NCBI RefSeq assembly: GCF_017104965.1
Contig: NZ_JAAGPR010000029.1
Location: 1-64,000, forward strand
Direction of reading: 5' to 3'
Source: Paraburkholderia sp. Ac-20340
GTDB taxonomy: Bacteria > Pseudomonadota > Gammaproteobacteria > Burkholderiales > Burkholderiaceae
DNA: 64,000 nt
The translations under genes were made by a program, and so were the position numbers. Positions 8,237 to 15,901 of this stretch are shown one piece after another (position 1 is the first letter of the stretch; every line of letters begins with the position of its first letter). Under the pieces are notes generated by a model. That model searched no databases. It had not been told where the DNA came from and saw only the letters and a program-made list of their open reading frames with translations.

Positions 8237-8452
8237 TTATGCCGATGAGTCGTCCGTTTCGGGCTTGAGTTCGAGCACGGCGGCCACGAGCGGCCAGCGC
8301 CCGGCTGCGTCCTGCCAGGCTTCGAGCGCCTGCACATCGTAGTAGCGATCGGCATCGACGCCATCGACCAGACGCGCGAGCGCATCGATATCGCCGGGCA
8401 GCAACGGACTGCGACGCGAGCGACGCGAACTGCCCCAGAGTTTCAGCGCCAT
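8237..8452 (-). CDS. bcsR: BcsR/BcsP-like small cellulose synthesis protein
   Basis: A 71-aa protein, last gene of the cellulose operon. The centre LPGDIDALARLVDGVDADRYYDV and the end AAGRWPLVAAVLEL match the E. coli BcsR (YhjR) pattern of a DIDYxDI block followed by RWPLLAE. In E. coli BcsR with BcsQ supports assembly and stability of the synthase complex. The ATG follows the bcsG stop codon directly (TAAATG) and has the SD GGAGG inside bcsG, so translation is coupled. The family call rests on the short pattern only; beta-proteobacterial literature may name such proteins BcsP. Confidence 0.65.
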   Translation of the reverse strand: MALKLWGSSRRSRRSPLLPGDIDALARLVDGVDADRYYDVQALEAWQDAAGRWPLVAAVLELKPETDDSSA

Positions 8453-10039
8453 TTACTTGCCCTCCACCCAGACGCCGTCCGGCGTGTGAATCACGTAACC
8501 CGATGGCGTGGCCATCGTCACGGTGCCTTCGTTTTCGCCCACCATGCGCGTCTGCGGCAGGTTCTGCGCGTAAGTCGCGAGCGGTTGCGCGCCAACCGCG
8601 AACGGGCTTTTCGCCACCAGATTCGCGAGCAGTTGCGCGAGCGCCAGATAGCTCGTCGGCTGGTCGATCGTCACCGGGCCGCCCGCGTGGTCGGTGCCGG
8701 CCGGCAGGCCGACCACCTTCACGCCCACCGGCACGTGGACGATATTCGGCGTGGGGATTTCGCGCATGCCGGCGATCTGGTTCTCTTCGCCGCGCAGCGC
8801 AGCGCCGTGCTCCGGCACGAACACGATCACGGCCTTGCGACCCGACTGGGCGACGAGGTTGATCACTTTATCGACGTCGCCCAGCAGCGTCTGCAGGCGG
8901 ATCGGATACGACTGAAGGCTCGTGAGATTGTTGTTCGGCAGGCGGTTGCCGTCGTGCATCGACACCGTGTTGTAGTAGAGCGCCACCGGACCGCCGCCCG
9001 CCGCAATGCGCTGCTTGTACCAGCGCGCGATCACGTCGTAGTCGTCGTACAGATTCGAGTTGTCGAATTCCTTCATGAACACGGGCAGGCCGTCGTTCGA
9101 CGGAATCGTCACACCCGGCACGCCGATTTCGTTGATCACCGTGCCGCGGAAATTGTCGAAGCGGCCGTTGTGGTTGAGCAGCGCGTTCGGCGTGAAACCG
9201 GCCTGCGCCAGTTGCGTGAACAGATGGCACTCGGGCGGCGCGGGATCGTAGAGCGCCTTGTGCGCCTCCTGTCCGCAGGACGCGCGCAGCACGCGGATCG
9301 CCGCCGGGCCGCTATAGCTCGCGCCCGAGCTGAAGTTCTGGAACACGTAATCGAAGCGCGAGAACAGCGGGTTGTTGCGCATCTTCACGACATCCATATC
9401 GTCCCAGGACAGCGAGCAGATATGCACGACGATGATGTCGAACTGCGCGCTCGTATCGCTCGTGAGCGGCGTGAAGGTGACGTGGCGGCCTTCCTCGTTG
9501 GAGCGGAAAGCGGCGAGTTGCTGGTCGTAACCGCCGGCCTGTTCGTTCTTCGGCTCGTTGGCGTTGCGGTTGGTGTTATCGCCGTTGTCGCTATTGTCGG
9601 CGAGCGCGCTGGTGGCGTTCGCGACCAGCGTGCCCGCGCCCTGATAAAGCGGAATGCCCACGAGCGCGATTAGCACCAGCGTCGTCACGCGAATCCAGCG
9701 ATTGACGAGGAAGTAGAGCAGCACCGCCAGCACGGCCGCGATGATCGCCTTGAGCGACACGAGACGACCGAGCAGTTCCAGCATGTACGACGGCGTGAAG
9801 GTCAGCAGCACCGGAATCTGCGAGATCGCCCGGCTGATCGGCGGCCAGCCCGACTCGTGATAGAAGAGCACGAAGCCCGCGACGATCGCGAGCACATTGC
9901 GCGTGATGCGCAGCCAGCGCCAGTGCAGCGGCACCAGCAGCGCGACGGCGAACAGGATGTTCAGCAGCCAGACGATCTGCAGCTTCCCGAGCGAGAAGAG
10001 ATACAGCTTGGCGGCGAAGTAGAGATTCCAGAGGCCCAT
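8453..10039 (-). CDS. bcsG: Cellulose phosphoethanolamine transferase BcsG
   Basis: A 528-aa inner-membrane protein. Four or five transmembrane helices occupy residues 18-140, followed by a low-complexity Asn/Asp linker (145-170) and a periplasmic alkaline-phosphatase-type domain. The catalytic region SSGASYSGPAAIRVLRASCGQ (about 237-257) and the metal-binding VIVFVPEHGAALRGEENQ match E. coli BcsG, which transfers phosphoethanolamine from phosphatidylethanolamine to cellulose. This predicts that the organism makes pEtN-modified cellulose and not the plain polymer. It lies 81 bp after bcsA and abuts bcsR. Length is slightly below E. coli BcsG (559 aa); all visible motifs are intact. Confidence 0.93.
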   Translation of the reverse strand: MGLWNLYFAAKLYLFSLGKLQIVWLLNILFAVALLVPLHWRWLRITRNVLAIVAGFVLFYHESGWPPISRAISQIPVLLTFTPSYMLELLGRLVSLKAIIAAVLAVLLYFLVNRWIRVTTLVLIALVGIPLYQGAGTLVANATSALADNSDNGDNTNRNANEPKNEQAGGYDQQLAAFRSNEEGRHVTFTPLTSDTSAQFDIIVVHICSLSWDDMDVVKMRNNPLFSRFDYVFQNFSSGASYSGPAAIRVLRASCGQEAHKALYDPAPPECHLFTQLAQAGFTPNALLNHNGRFDNFRGTVINEIGVPGVTIPSNDGLPVFMKEFDNSNLYDDYDVIARWYKQRIAAGGGPVALYYNTVSMHDGNRLPNNNLTSLQSYPIRLQTLLGDVDKVINLVAQSGRKAVIVFVPEHGAALRGEENQIAGMREIPTPNIVHVPVGVKVVGLPAGTDHAGGPVTIDQPTSYLALAQLLANLVAKSPFAVGAQPLATYAQNLPQTRMVGENEGTVTMATPSGYVIHTPDGVWVEGK

Positions 10040-10120
10040 AGTGAGTCGCGTTCCAGCGTAATTGCGGCGTGAATTCGGTGGTGCTGCTGCGTTTCGAATA
10101 GCGATAAATACGGCTGCGCG

Positions 10121-12760
10121 TTACGGCTGACGCGCCGGTTTGCCCCCTTCGTCGCGCCGCCGCGTGAAGATGTTCTCCAGCGCGTCGAAGAAGGCGTCGG
10201 CCAGACGCAGATACCCTTGCCAGCTCAGCAGGATCAGTTCGACGAGACCGTTGAGCGGCGCGTCGTCGCGCGGCACGTCTTCCCATTCGAGCCAGGCGTC
10301 GGCGCGACCGAACGTGCATTCGACCAGACGCCGTTCGCGCTCGATCGACATATCCTCGAAGCGAATCCCCAGGCGCCGGTCCGCGAGCCGCGCGACCACC
10401 GCGGGGAAGTCGTGCTCGACCGAGCCGCGCGAAAGACACACGCTCACGCGCTCGCCGGAATCGAGTTTTTCGTCGCCCGCTTCGACGGGCAGCACGAGCC
10501 CCAGACCGCCCATCGAATAGTTTTCGGTCTTGCAGGCGAGCGTGCGGCCGTCGGGCAGCGTGAGCATGGCGGGCACGCGCAGCGGAATGCGGTGCGCCAC
10601 GCGCACCTGACGCGCTTCCTTGGCCACGCCCACGGCCAGCCCCAGCACGGTGAGATTCACGAGCGCCCAGAACAGGTTCATGAACACCGTGGCGGGTTCG
10701 TCGGTCTGCCAGATCGTCAGACGGCCGATACCGCACAGAATCGCGACCACGTTGATGCCGAGCAGCACGAGATACGGCGTGGAGATGGTCCAGTCGAGGT
10801 AATCCTCCTCGATATGACCGCCCTTGGACGTCACGTTGAACTTGCCGAGCTTCGGATTGACGACGGCGATCGTGGTCGGCAGCACGATGTACCACGCCAG
10901 CACGCTCTCGTACGCTTCGGCCCAGAACGAATGCCGGTAGCGCCCCTGGATGCGCGAATTGGCGATCGCAGCGGTCACGAGATAAGGCAGCACGTAGGCG
11001 AGAATCACCGTCGCGGGCGTGTTGATGACGTGCAGTCCGAAGTACAGGAACGCGCACGGCATCACGAGGAAGATCAGACGCGGCAGCCCGTAGAAGAAGT
11101 GCAGCATGGCGTTGCTGTAGCACATGCGCTGGAAGAACGAGAGCCCTTTGCCGAACCACGGATTGTCGAGCCGGAAGATCTGCGCCATGCCGCGCGCCCA
11201 GCGGATGCGCTGGCCGATGTGCCCCGCGAGACTTTCGGTGGCGAGGCCCGCGGCCTGCACCGTGCGCAGATACGCCGAGGTGTAGCCATTGCGATGCAGA
11301 CGCAGCGACGTGTGCGCGTCTTCGGTCACCGTTTCGGTGGCGATACCGCCGATCGACTCCAGCGGCGCGCGCTTGATGACTGCGCAGGAGCCGCAGAAGA
11401 AAGTGGCGTCCCAGAAGTCGTTACCGTCCTGGATCAGACCGTAGAAAAGGCTGCCTTCGTTCGGTACGCGATGGAAGGTGTCGAAGTTGCGCTCGAACGG
11501 ATCGGGCGAAAAGAAGTGGTGCGGCGTCTGCACCATCGCGCATTTCGGATCGGCGAGGAAAGTGCCCACCGTCGTCTGCAGGAAGGAGCGCGTGGGAATG
11601 TGGTCGCAGTCGAAGATCGCGATCAGCTCGCCGCTCGTGAGCTTGAGCGCGTGATTGATGTTGCCCGCCTTCGCGTGCGTGTGTTCCTCGCGGCGGATAT
11701 AGCCGATGCCCACATGCGCGGCGAAGTCGCGGAATTCGTCGCGGTCGCCGTCGTCGAGCAGGTAGATGCGCAGCTTGTCGCGCGGCCAGTCGATCGTGCT
11801 GGCGGCGAACACGGTCGGGCGCACCACCGCGAGCGGCTCGTTATAAGTGGGAATGTAGATGTCGACGGTGGGCCAGTCGTTGGGATCGTCGGGCAGCGGC
11901 GATGGCTTGCGGCGCAGTGGCCAGGCCGTCTGCACGTAGCCGAGCATCAGCACGACCCACGTGTACAGTTCGGCGGCGAACAGCACATACCCGACGATGG
12001 CTTCGGCCGGGCTGGTGAGGTGCAGCGTTTGCGTGGAGCGCCACCAGACGTAGCGGCCCGTCATGATGATCGACAGCATCACCATCAGCATGGTGGACAG
12101 GCGGCCCGGCACGCGGCGCGCGAGCATCACCACCAGCCAGACGAGGAAGAACAGCAGCACCTGGTCGCCGAGCGGCAGCGGCGTGGTGCAAATGGTGATC
12201 GCCGTGATGAAGGCGAGCACGAGCAGGCACTGGCGCAGGAAGGGCACGCTGTCGAGCGCTTCGGAGAGCTTTTCGAGGCGGTGCTGGATGCCGTCCCAGT
12301 CGATTGCCGGCAGGCGCGCCGCGATTGCTGCGCCAACGCGCCGGCCATATCGATAAAGCGGTTCGAGCTTGCGGTCGAGCCACACGCGCGCCGCGATCTT
12401 GTGCGCTTGCGGCTGCTTGTGGACCATGCGCAGATCGGCGGCGAAACGGCGGCGGCCACGGCGCGGGCGCAGAAAGAGGCGCAGGAGCCACGCGCCCGCG
12501 CTGCGGTCCTGGCCGAGGTTCAGCCGCGCGACGATATCGCGGCCGATTGCGGAAAAGGCGAGCGCGGGCCAGTCGCGTTTGCCGGGGCGCGGCGGGCGGA
12601 AAAAGAGGCGCAGCAGCCACGCGCCGAAGCCCGCATCGGTGGCCACGTTCAGTTCGGGCGCGCTCACGCGGCGCAGACCCACCCAGAGCGCGCGCCAGTA
12701 GCGAGCCAGCGGGTCGCTCACGTAGTCGGCCCAGAACGTCTGCACCCTCGCGCGGATCAT
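10121..12760 (-). CDS. bcsA: Cellulose synthase catalytic subunit BcsA
   Basis: An 879-aa inner-membrane glycosyltransferase 2 enzyme that polymerises UDP-glucose. An N-terminal extension (1-170) contains an internal repeat, GAWLLRLFFRPPR at about 46-58 and GAWLLRLFLRPRR at about 89-101. Then come transmembrane helices, the GT domain with LLDDG (335-338), DCD (384-386), TED (479-481) and QRIRW (517-521), further helices, and a C-terminal PilZ domain with the c-di-GMP motifs RVAHR (720-724) and NYSMGG (747-752). Product formation should thus be c-di-GMP activated. The ATG overlaps the bcsQ stop (ATGA) and has the SD GGAGG. Unusually, bcsB is not the next gene but lies at the far, promoter-proximal end of the operon. 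Confidence 0.96.
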   Translation of the reverse strand: MIRARVQTFWADYVSDPLARYWRALWVGLRRVSAPELNVATDAGFGAWLLRLFFRPPRPGKRDWPALAFSAIGRDIVARLNLGQDRSAGAWLLRLFLRPRRGRRRFAADLRMVHKQPQAHKIAARVWLDRKLEPLYRYGRRVGAAIAARLPAIDWDGIQHRLEKLSEALDSVPFLRQCLLVLAFITAITICTTPLPLGDQVLLFFLVWLVVMLARRVPGRLSTMLMVMLSIIMTGRYVWWRSTQTLHLTSPAEAIVGYVLFAAELYTWVVLMLGYVQTAWPLRRKPSPLPDDPNDWPTVDIYIPTYNEPLAVVRPTVFAASTIDWPRDKLRIYLLDDGDRDEFRDFAAHVGIGYIRREEHTHAKAGNINHALKLTSGELIAIFDCDHIPTRSFLQTTVGTFLADPKCAMVQTPHHFFSPDPFERNFDTFHRVPNEGSLFYGLIQDGNDFWDATFFCGSCAVIKRAPLESIGGIATETVTEDAHTSLRLHRNGYTSAYLRTVQAAGLATESLAGHIGQRIRWARGMAQIFRLDNPWFGKGLSFFQRMCYSNAMLHFFYGLPRLIFLVMPCAFLYFGLHVINTPATVILAYVLPYLVTAAIANSRIQGRYRHSFWAEAYESVLAWYIVLPTTIAVVNPKLGKFNVTSKGGHIEEDYLDWTISTPYLVLLGINVVAILCGIGRLTIWQTDEPATVFMNLFWALVNLTVLGLAVGVAKEARQVRVAHRIPLRVPAMLTLPDGRTLACKTENYSMGGLGLVLPVEAGDEKLDSGERVSVCLSRGSVEHDFPAVVARLADRRLGIRFEDMSIERERRLVECTFGRADAWLEWEDVPRDDAPLNGLVELILLSWQGYLRLADAFFDALENIFTRRRDEGGKPARQP

Positions 12761-13614
12761 CCCCGGCCTCCTGCGAAGCGGTCCGGCGGCGGCGGACTCG
12801 CACCTTCGGGCAGATCGCTGGCGAGTTCGGAGAGCGCACCCGAAGCCCAGTGCGACAGCCACGAGGCGATACCGTTCAGATCGTGCGCGGCCTGCGAGCC
12901 CGGCGCGCTGCGGCAGAAGTTCGAGCCGCCCGCGAAGGCGTTGGGCACGCCTGTATCGGCATGGACTACGTATGGCAGCATGGCCGCGCCCAGACGCGCG
13001 CGCAGCAGCGCGATCAGGTCGGTGTGAAGCTGGCGGGCCGGGACCACGGCATTCGCGACGAAGGCGGTGCGCTTGCCCGCGCGCACCAGCGCCTCGGTGA
13101 AGCGCGGCAGCGTCGCGCAGGCGGCGGCGTCGGGCGTGAGCACGCCGAGCACGAGGTCGGCGGCTTCGATCGCCTGACGCGCGTGCGCCGAAGGCCAGGG
13201 CGCGGCGTCGATCAGCGTGAGCGTGCTGGACGGCAGATCGACGCGCATGAGCAGATCGCGCAGCCAGCGGCGATTGGCGTCGAGGCGCGTCGTGCCGTCG
13301 CCGTCGTCGCTGCTGTGGGTGGTCGACTCGCCGTCGGCCGTGACGCTGCCCCACGGCAGCACCAGCACGCCGTCGTCGCTTTGCAGCGCGGCGCGCGCCC
13401 AGTCGTCGCCGGCGGCGTTCGGGTTGTAGAGATGCGTGACCAGCCCTTCGCGCGCGTTTTCGCGCAGACCGAAATGCAGCGCCAGCACGTTGCGCGGATC
13501 GCATTCAACAGCGAGCGCCGTGTGCGAACGTGCGGCCAGCAGGCCCGCCAGCGACGCGGCGAGCGTCGTGCGGCCCGCGCCGCCCACGGCGGAGACGATC
13601 GCGATGGTTTTCAT
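12757..13614 (-). CDS. bcsQ: BcsQ, MinD/ParA-like ATPase
   Basis: A 285-aa protein of the MinD/ParA superfamily that in E. coli localises cellulose synthesis to the pole and supports synthase assembly. The N terminus MKTIAIVSAVGGAGRTTLAASLAGLLA is the P-loop, but the signature Lys of the deviant Walker A is Val and the GK(T/S) lysine is Arg (VGGAGRTT). E. coli BcsQ also deviates here. LIDAAPWPSAHARQAIEAADLVLGVLTPD is the second conserved block. The start overlaps the bcsF stop by 4 bp (ATGA), and its own stop overlaps the bcsA start by 4 bp, so the three genes are translationally coupled. Confidence 0.88.
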   Translation of the reverse strand: MKTIAIVSAVGGAGRTTLAASLAGLLAARSHTALAVECDPRNVLALHFGLRENAREGLVTHLYNPNAAGDDWARAALQSDDGVLVLPWGSVTADGESTTHSSDDGDGTTRLDANRRWLRDLLMRVDLPSSTLTLIDAAPWPSAHARQAIEAADLVLGVLTPDAAACATLPRFTEALVRAGKRTAFVANAVVPARQLHTDLIALLRARLGAAMLPYVVHADTGVPNAFAGGSNFCRSAPGSQAAHDLNGIASWLSHWASGALSELASDLPEGASPPPPDRFAGGRG

Positions 13615-13886
13615 GAGCGGGGTTCCGCGAGAGTGGCCGCAGAGGCGGGGTTGGCGGGCGCCGGTGCCGTGGCGGCGACCGTCGATGGGCGGCGCACCAC
13701 GAGATCCTTGCGACGCTTGCCGCGGATCACGAGCGCGTCCAGTTGCTGCGGCAATTCGAGCGGGCGTTGCCGCACCGGCCGCGCCCAGTCGGGCAGGAAG
13801 CGTCCGAGGCGCAGCCGCCACGCCAGCCACCAGAGCGGCGCGGCGAGAATCAGCCCCCAGATGAAATAGCCGAAGAACATATCCAT
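13611..13886 (-). CDS. bcsF: BcsF-like small membrane protein
   Basis: A 91-aa protein with one N-terminal transmembrane helix (MDMFFGYFIWGLILAAPLWW), then a basic Arg/Leu-rich stretch and an Ala/Pro tail. Its position after bcsE and the single-helix-plus-basic-tail layout match BcsF, the membrane anchor that recruits the c-di-GMP sensor BcsE to the synthase in E. coli (63 aa there). The ATG at 13886 falls one base after the bcsE stop; a second ATG at 13880 is also possible. It overlaps bcsQ by 4 bp. Sequence similarity alone would be weak; context carries the call. Confidence 0.75.
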   Translation of the reverse strand: MDMFFGYFIWGLILAAPLWWLAWRLRLGRFLPDWARPVRQRPLELPQQLDALVIRGKRRKDLVVRRPSTVAATAPAPANPASAATLAEPRS

Positions 13887-13887
13887 A

Positions 13888-15801
13888 TCAGCGGGTTCCC
13901 TGAGCTTTGAGCGGCAGCGCGGCACGGCGCGGTTCGGCGCGCGTGGACGCAGCCGATGGCGCCGCCGGCGCGGTATCGGCGAGCACGGGCAACGCGGGCA
14001 ACGACGGCAAGGGCCGCGCCACCGCGGCAGGCGCGACTTCGCGCGGTGCGATAAAGGCGGGAATCACGGGCGCCTGCTGTGGCTCCTGAGCCTGTTTCGT
14101 GGCCTGCGCTTTCTGCGGTTTGGCTGTTTCCTGCGCGGCGGGCGCCTGCTCCTGCACTTGCTTGTGCTCCTGCGTCGGCACATCCTGCGGCGCATTCAGC
14201 GCGAGCCAGCCGGAGTAATCGGGCGGCGTTTGCGCGTCGATTTCGTCGGTGAGCGTTTGCAGCAGCGCGCCGATCGAGCTCGAATCGCCGCAACGCTGCT
14301 CGCCCTGGAACAGCTCGGCGAGCGGGCGCAGGAATACGCGCTGGCAGACCGCATCGGCGTCGCCCAGGCGGCACGCGAAGAAGAACACGTAGAGGCTGTC
14401 ACCCGCCGCCGTCATGATGTCGCCCGCGCGGCGCTGATGGCAGGCCTGCAACGCATCGACGTGCGCGACTTCGGGCATCAGCGCAAGGCGGATCAGCACG
14501 TTCGGCAACTGGATCACGCGGCTGCGTTCGACGGCGGCGCGCACGAGTTCGACGAAGTGCGTCGCGCTGACGTAGCCGCTTTCGTCGCCATGCATCACGG
14601 CGGCCAGCGCCTGACGGTAATCGGCGGGCATCGGGCGCGAGAATACCTGGCCCTGCAGACTTTCGACGATCGCTTCGACCTGCGAAAGCGTGGTGTTGCG
14701 CGGCACGACGCGGTTCGCGCCCAGATTGAGCATCAGCGATTCGTAGCGCATCGCCACGCCGTCTTCGCGCACGATGATCTTGAGCGCGGTGCCGCATTGC
14801 AGGCGCAGCGTGTGGACGTGTTCGGCGAGCGCTTCGAGGTCGCGGCTCGCGCCGAAATCGAGCACCACGGTCGCGGCGACGGCATTGCGCGCGGCGGTGA
14901 GCGCGGCCTCGTTATCGTCGACGACCTGCCACGACGGCGGCAGCACGCGCTCGTTGAGCACAGCGTCGCGCGACACGATCACGCGGCCTTCGTCGGGCGC
15001 GAGCAGACCGGCTTCGCCCGCCGAATTCGAGAAGACCCCGCCCGACACCGTCAGCCGATGATCGACCGCCGAAAAGCGCAACGGCAACGACTGGCTGCCG
15101 AGCACCGCATCGCCCGTGCGCCAGAACGCGACTTCCCAGTGGAACTGGCCCTGCGTCTGCAGCAACTGCGCCGCGCCCGCGAAGCGCGCCTGGAACGCGG
15201 CGAGCGCGGGTTGTGCGTTGTCTTCGCCCGCGCCCGGCGGCTCGGCGACCAGCAGCACGCCGTAGCGGTGCTGCGCGCACCAGTTGGCGAGCTGCGCGCC
15301 CTGGCGCGCGAGTGCGGCGGCGTCGTGCCAGGCGAAGAAGGCTTCCGCGCCTTCGATATAGAACTGGCTCGCGGGCGCGGCGCACTGGTTGGCGAGCGCC
15401 TCCAGCGCCTCGATCAGCACCTGCGCGCCGTCGCGGCCTTCGAGCGGCGTGAGCGAGCAGATATTGGCCCAGTGATGGGTGGCGTCGCGCCGGTCGATGT
15501 CGATGCCGTGCTCGCGCAGCGTGGCGGCAATGCTGGCGGTATCGCGCGTGGACAGCACGGTGGCCGGGCCTTCGAGCGCGGCGGCGGCGGTCTCCCAGAA
15601 CAGCGCGTCGCGCGCGGGCGAGGCGTTGGCGTAGACGATATGCACGAGGCCCATGCCGAGCGTGGCCAGCGCGGGCGGCAAACCGTCGACGGCGAGCGGC
15701 TCGCGTTGTGACAGACGCGCGAGCAGCGACTTGCGCGGCTCGGCGGCGTGGGGCGCGGCCTGCGCCTTGCCGGCGGTGGATTCGCGGGCGGGCTGGTTCA
15801 T
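13888..15801 (-). CDS. bcsE: Cyclic-di-GMP-binding protein BcsE
   Basis: A 637-aa cytoplasmic protein. Residues 35-250 look like the degenerate RecA-type NTPase domain of BcsE, and the later part carries the degenerate receiver and GGDEF-like domains, with the I-site motif RAGD (458-461), equivalent to the RxGD c-di-GMP-binding site of E. coli BcsE. The C-terminal 110 residues (from about 545) are a low-complexity Gln/Ala/Pro/Lys tail not needed in other members. BcsE enhances cellulose output through BcsF. The start codon overlaps the stop of an upstream 31-codon ORF (ATGA), and bcsF starts one base after its stop. Confidence 0.9.
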   Translation of the reverse strand: MNQPARESTAGKAQAAPHAAEPRKSLLARLSQREPLAVDGLPPALATLGMGLVHIVYANASPARDALFWETAAAALEGPATVLSTRDTASIAATLREHGIDIDRRDATHHWANICSLTPLEGRDGAQVLIEALEALANQCAAPASQFYIEGAEAFFAWHDAAALARQGAQLANWCAQHRYGVLLVAEPPGAGEDNAQPALAAFQARFAGAAQLLQTQGQFHWEVAFWRTGDAVLGSQSLPLRFSAVDHRLTVSGGVFSNSAGEAGLLAPDEGRVIVSRDAVLNERVLPPSWQVVDDNEAALTAARNAVAATVVLDFGASRDLEALAEHVHTLRLQCGTALKIIVREDGVAMRYESLMLNLGANRVVPRNTTLSQVEAIVESLQGQVFSRPMPADYRQALAAVMHGDESGYVSATHFVELVRAAVERSRVIQLPNVLIRLALMPEVAHVDALQACHQRRAGDIMTAAGDSLYVFFFACRLGDADAVCQRVFLRPLAELFQGEQRCGDSSSIGALLQTLTDEIDAQTPPDYSGWLALNAPQDVPTQEHKQVQEQAPAAQETAKPQKAQATKQAQEPQQAPVIPAFIAPREVAPAAVARPLPSLPALPVLADTAPAAPSAASTRAEPRRAALPLKAQGTR

Positions 15802-15893
15802 CGTGTCGCTCCCGGCGCGGCCAGCCGCGGCGCAGGCGGGCGGCCCAGCGTCGTGGCGAGAGTCGGCAGCGCGTTGTCCATCGAAGTCTTCAT
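15798..15893 (-). CDS. Possible 31-aa translationally coupled peptide between bcsC and bcsE
   Basis: A 31-codon frame (MKTSMDNALPTLATTLGRPP... ending PGATR) begins 8 bp after the bcsC stop. Its ATG has a clear SD (TGAGG, formed partly by the bcsC stop codon, 6 bp spacing), and its stop overlaps the bcsE ATG as ATGA. This is the same overlap used at bcsF-bcsQ and bcsQ-bcsA. The peptide has no membrane segment and no family I know. It could be a real small protein or just a leader that passes ribosomes into bcsE. Confidence 0.4.
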   Translation of the reverse strand: MKTSMDNALPTLATTLGRPPAPRLAAPGATR

Positions 15894-15901
15894 ACGATGC
15901 C

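Noticed and set aside
10217..13027. 936-codon plus-strand frame opposite bcsA/bcsQ
   Set aside because: Antisense to unmistakable bcsA motifs, His/Arg/Glu-rich, no start signal.
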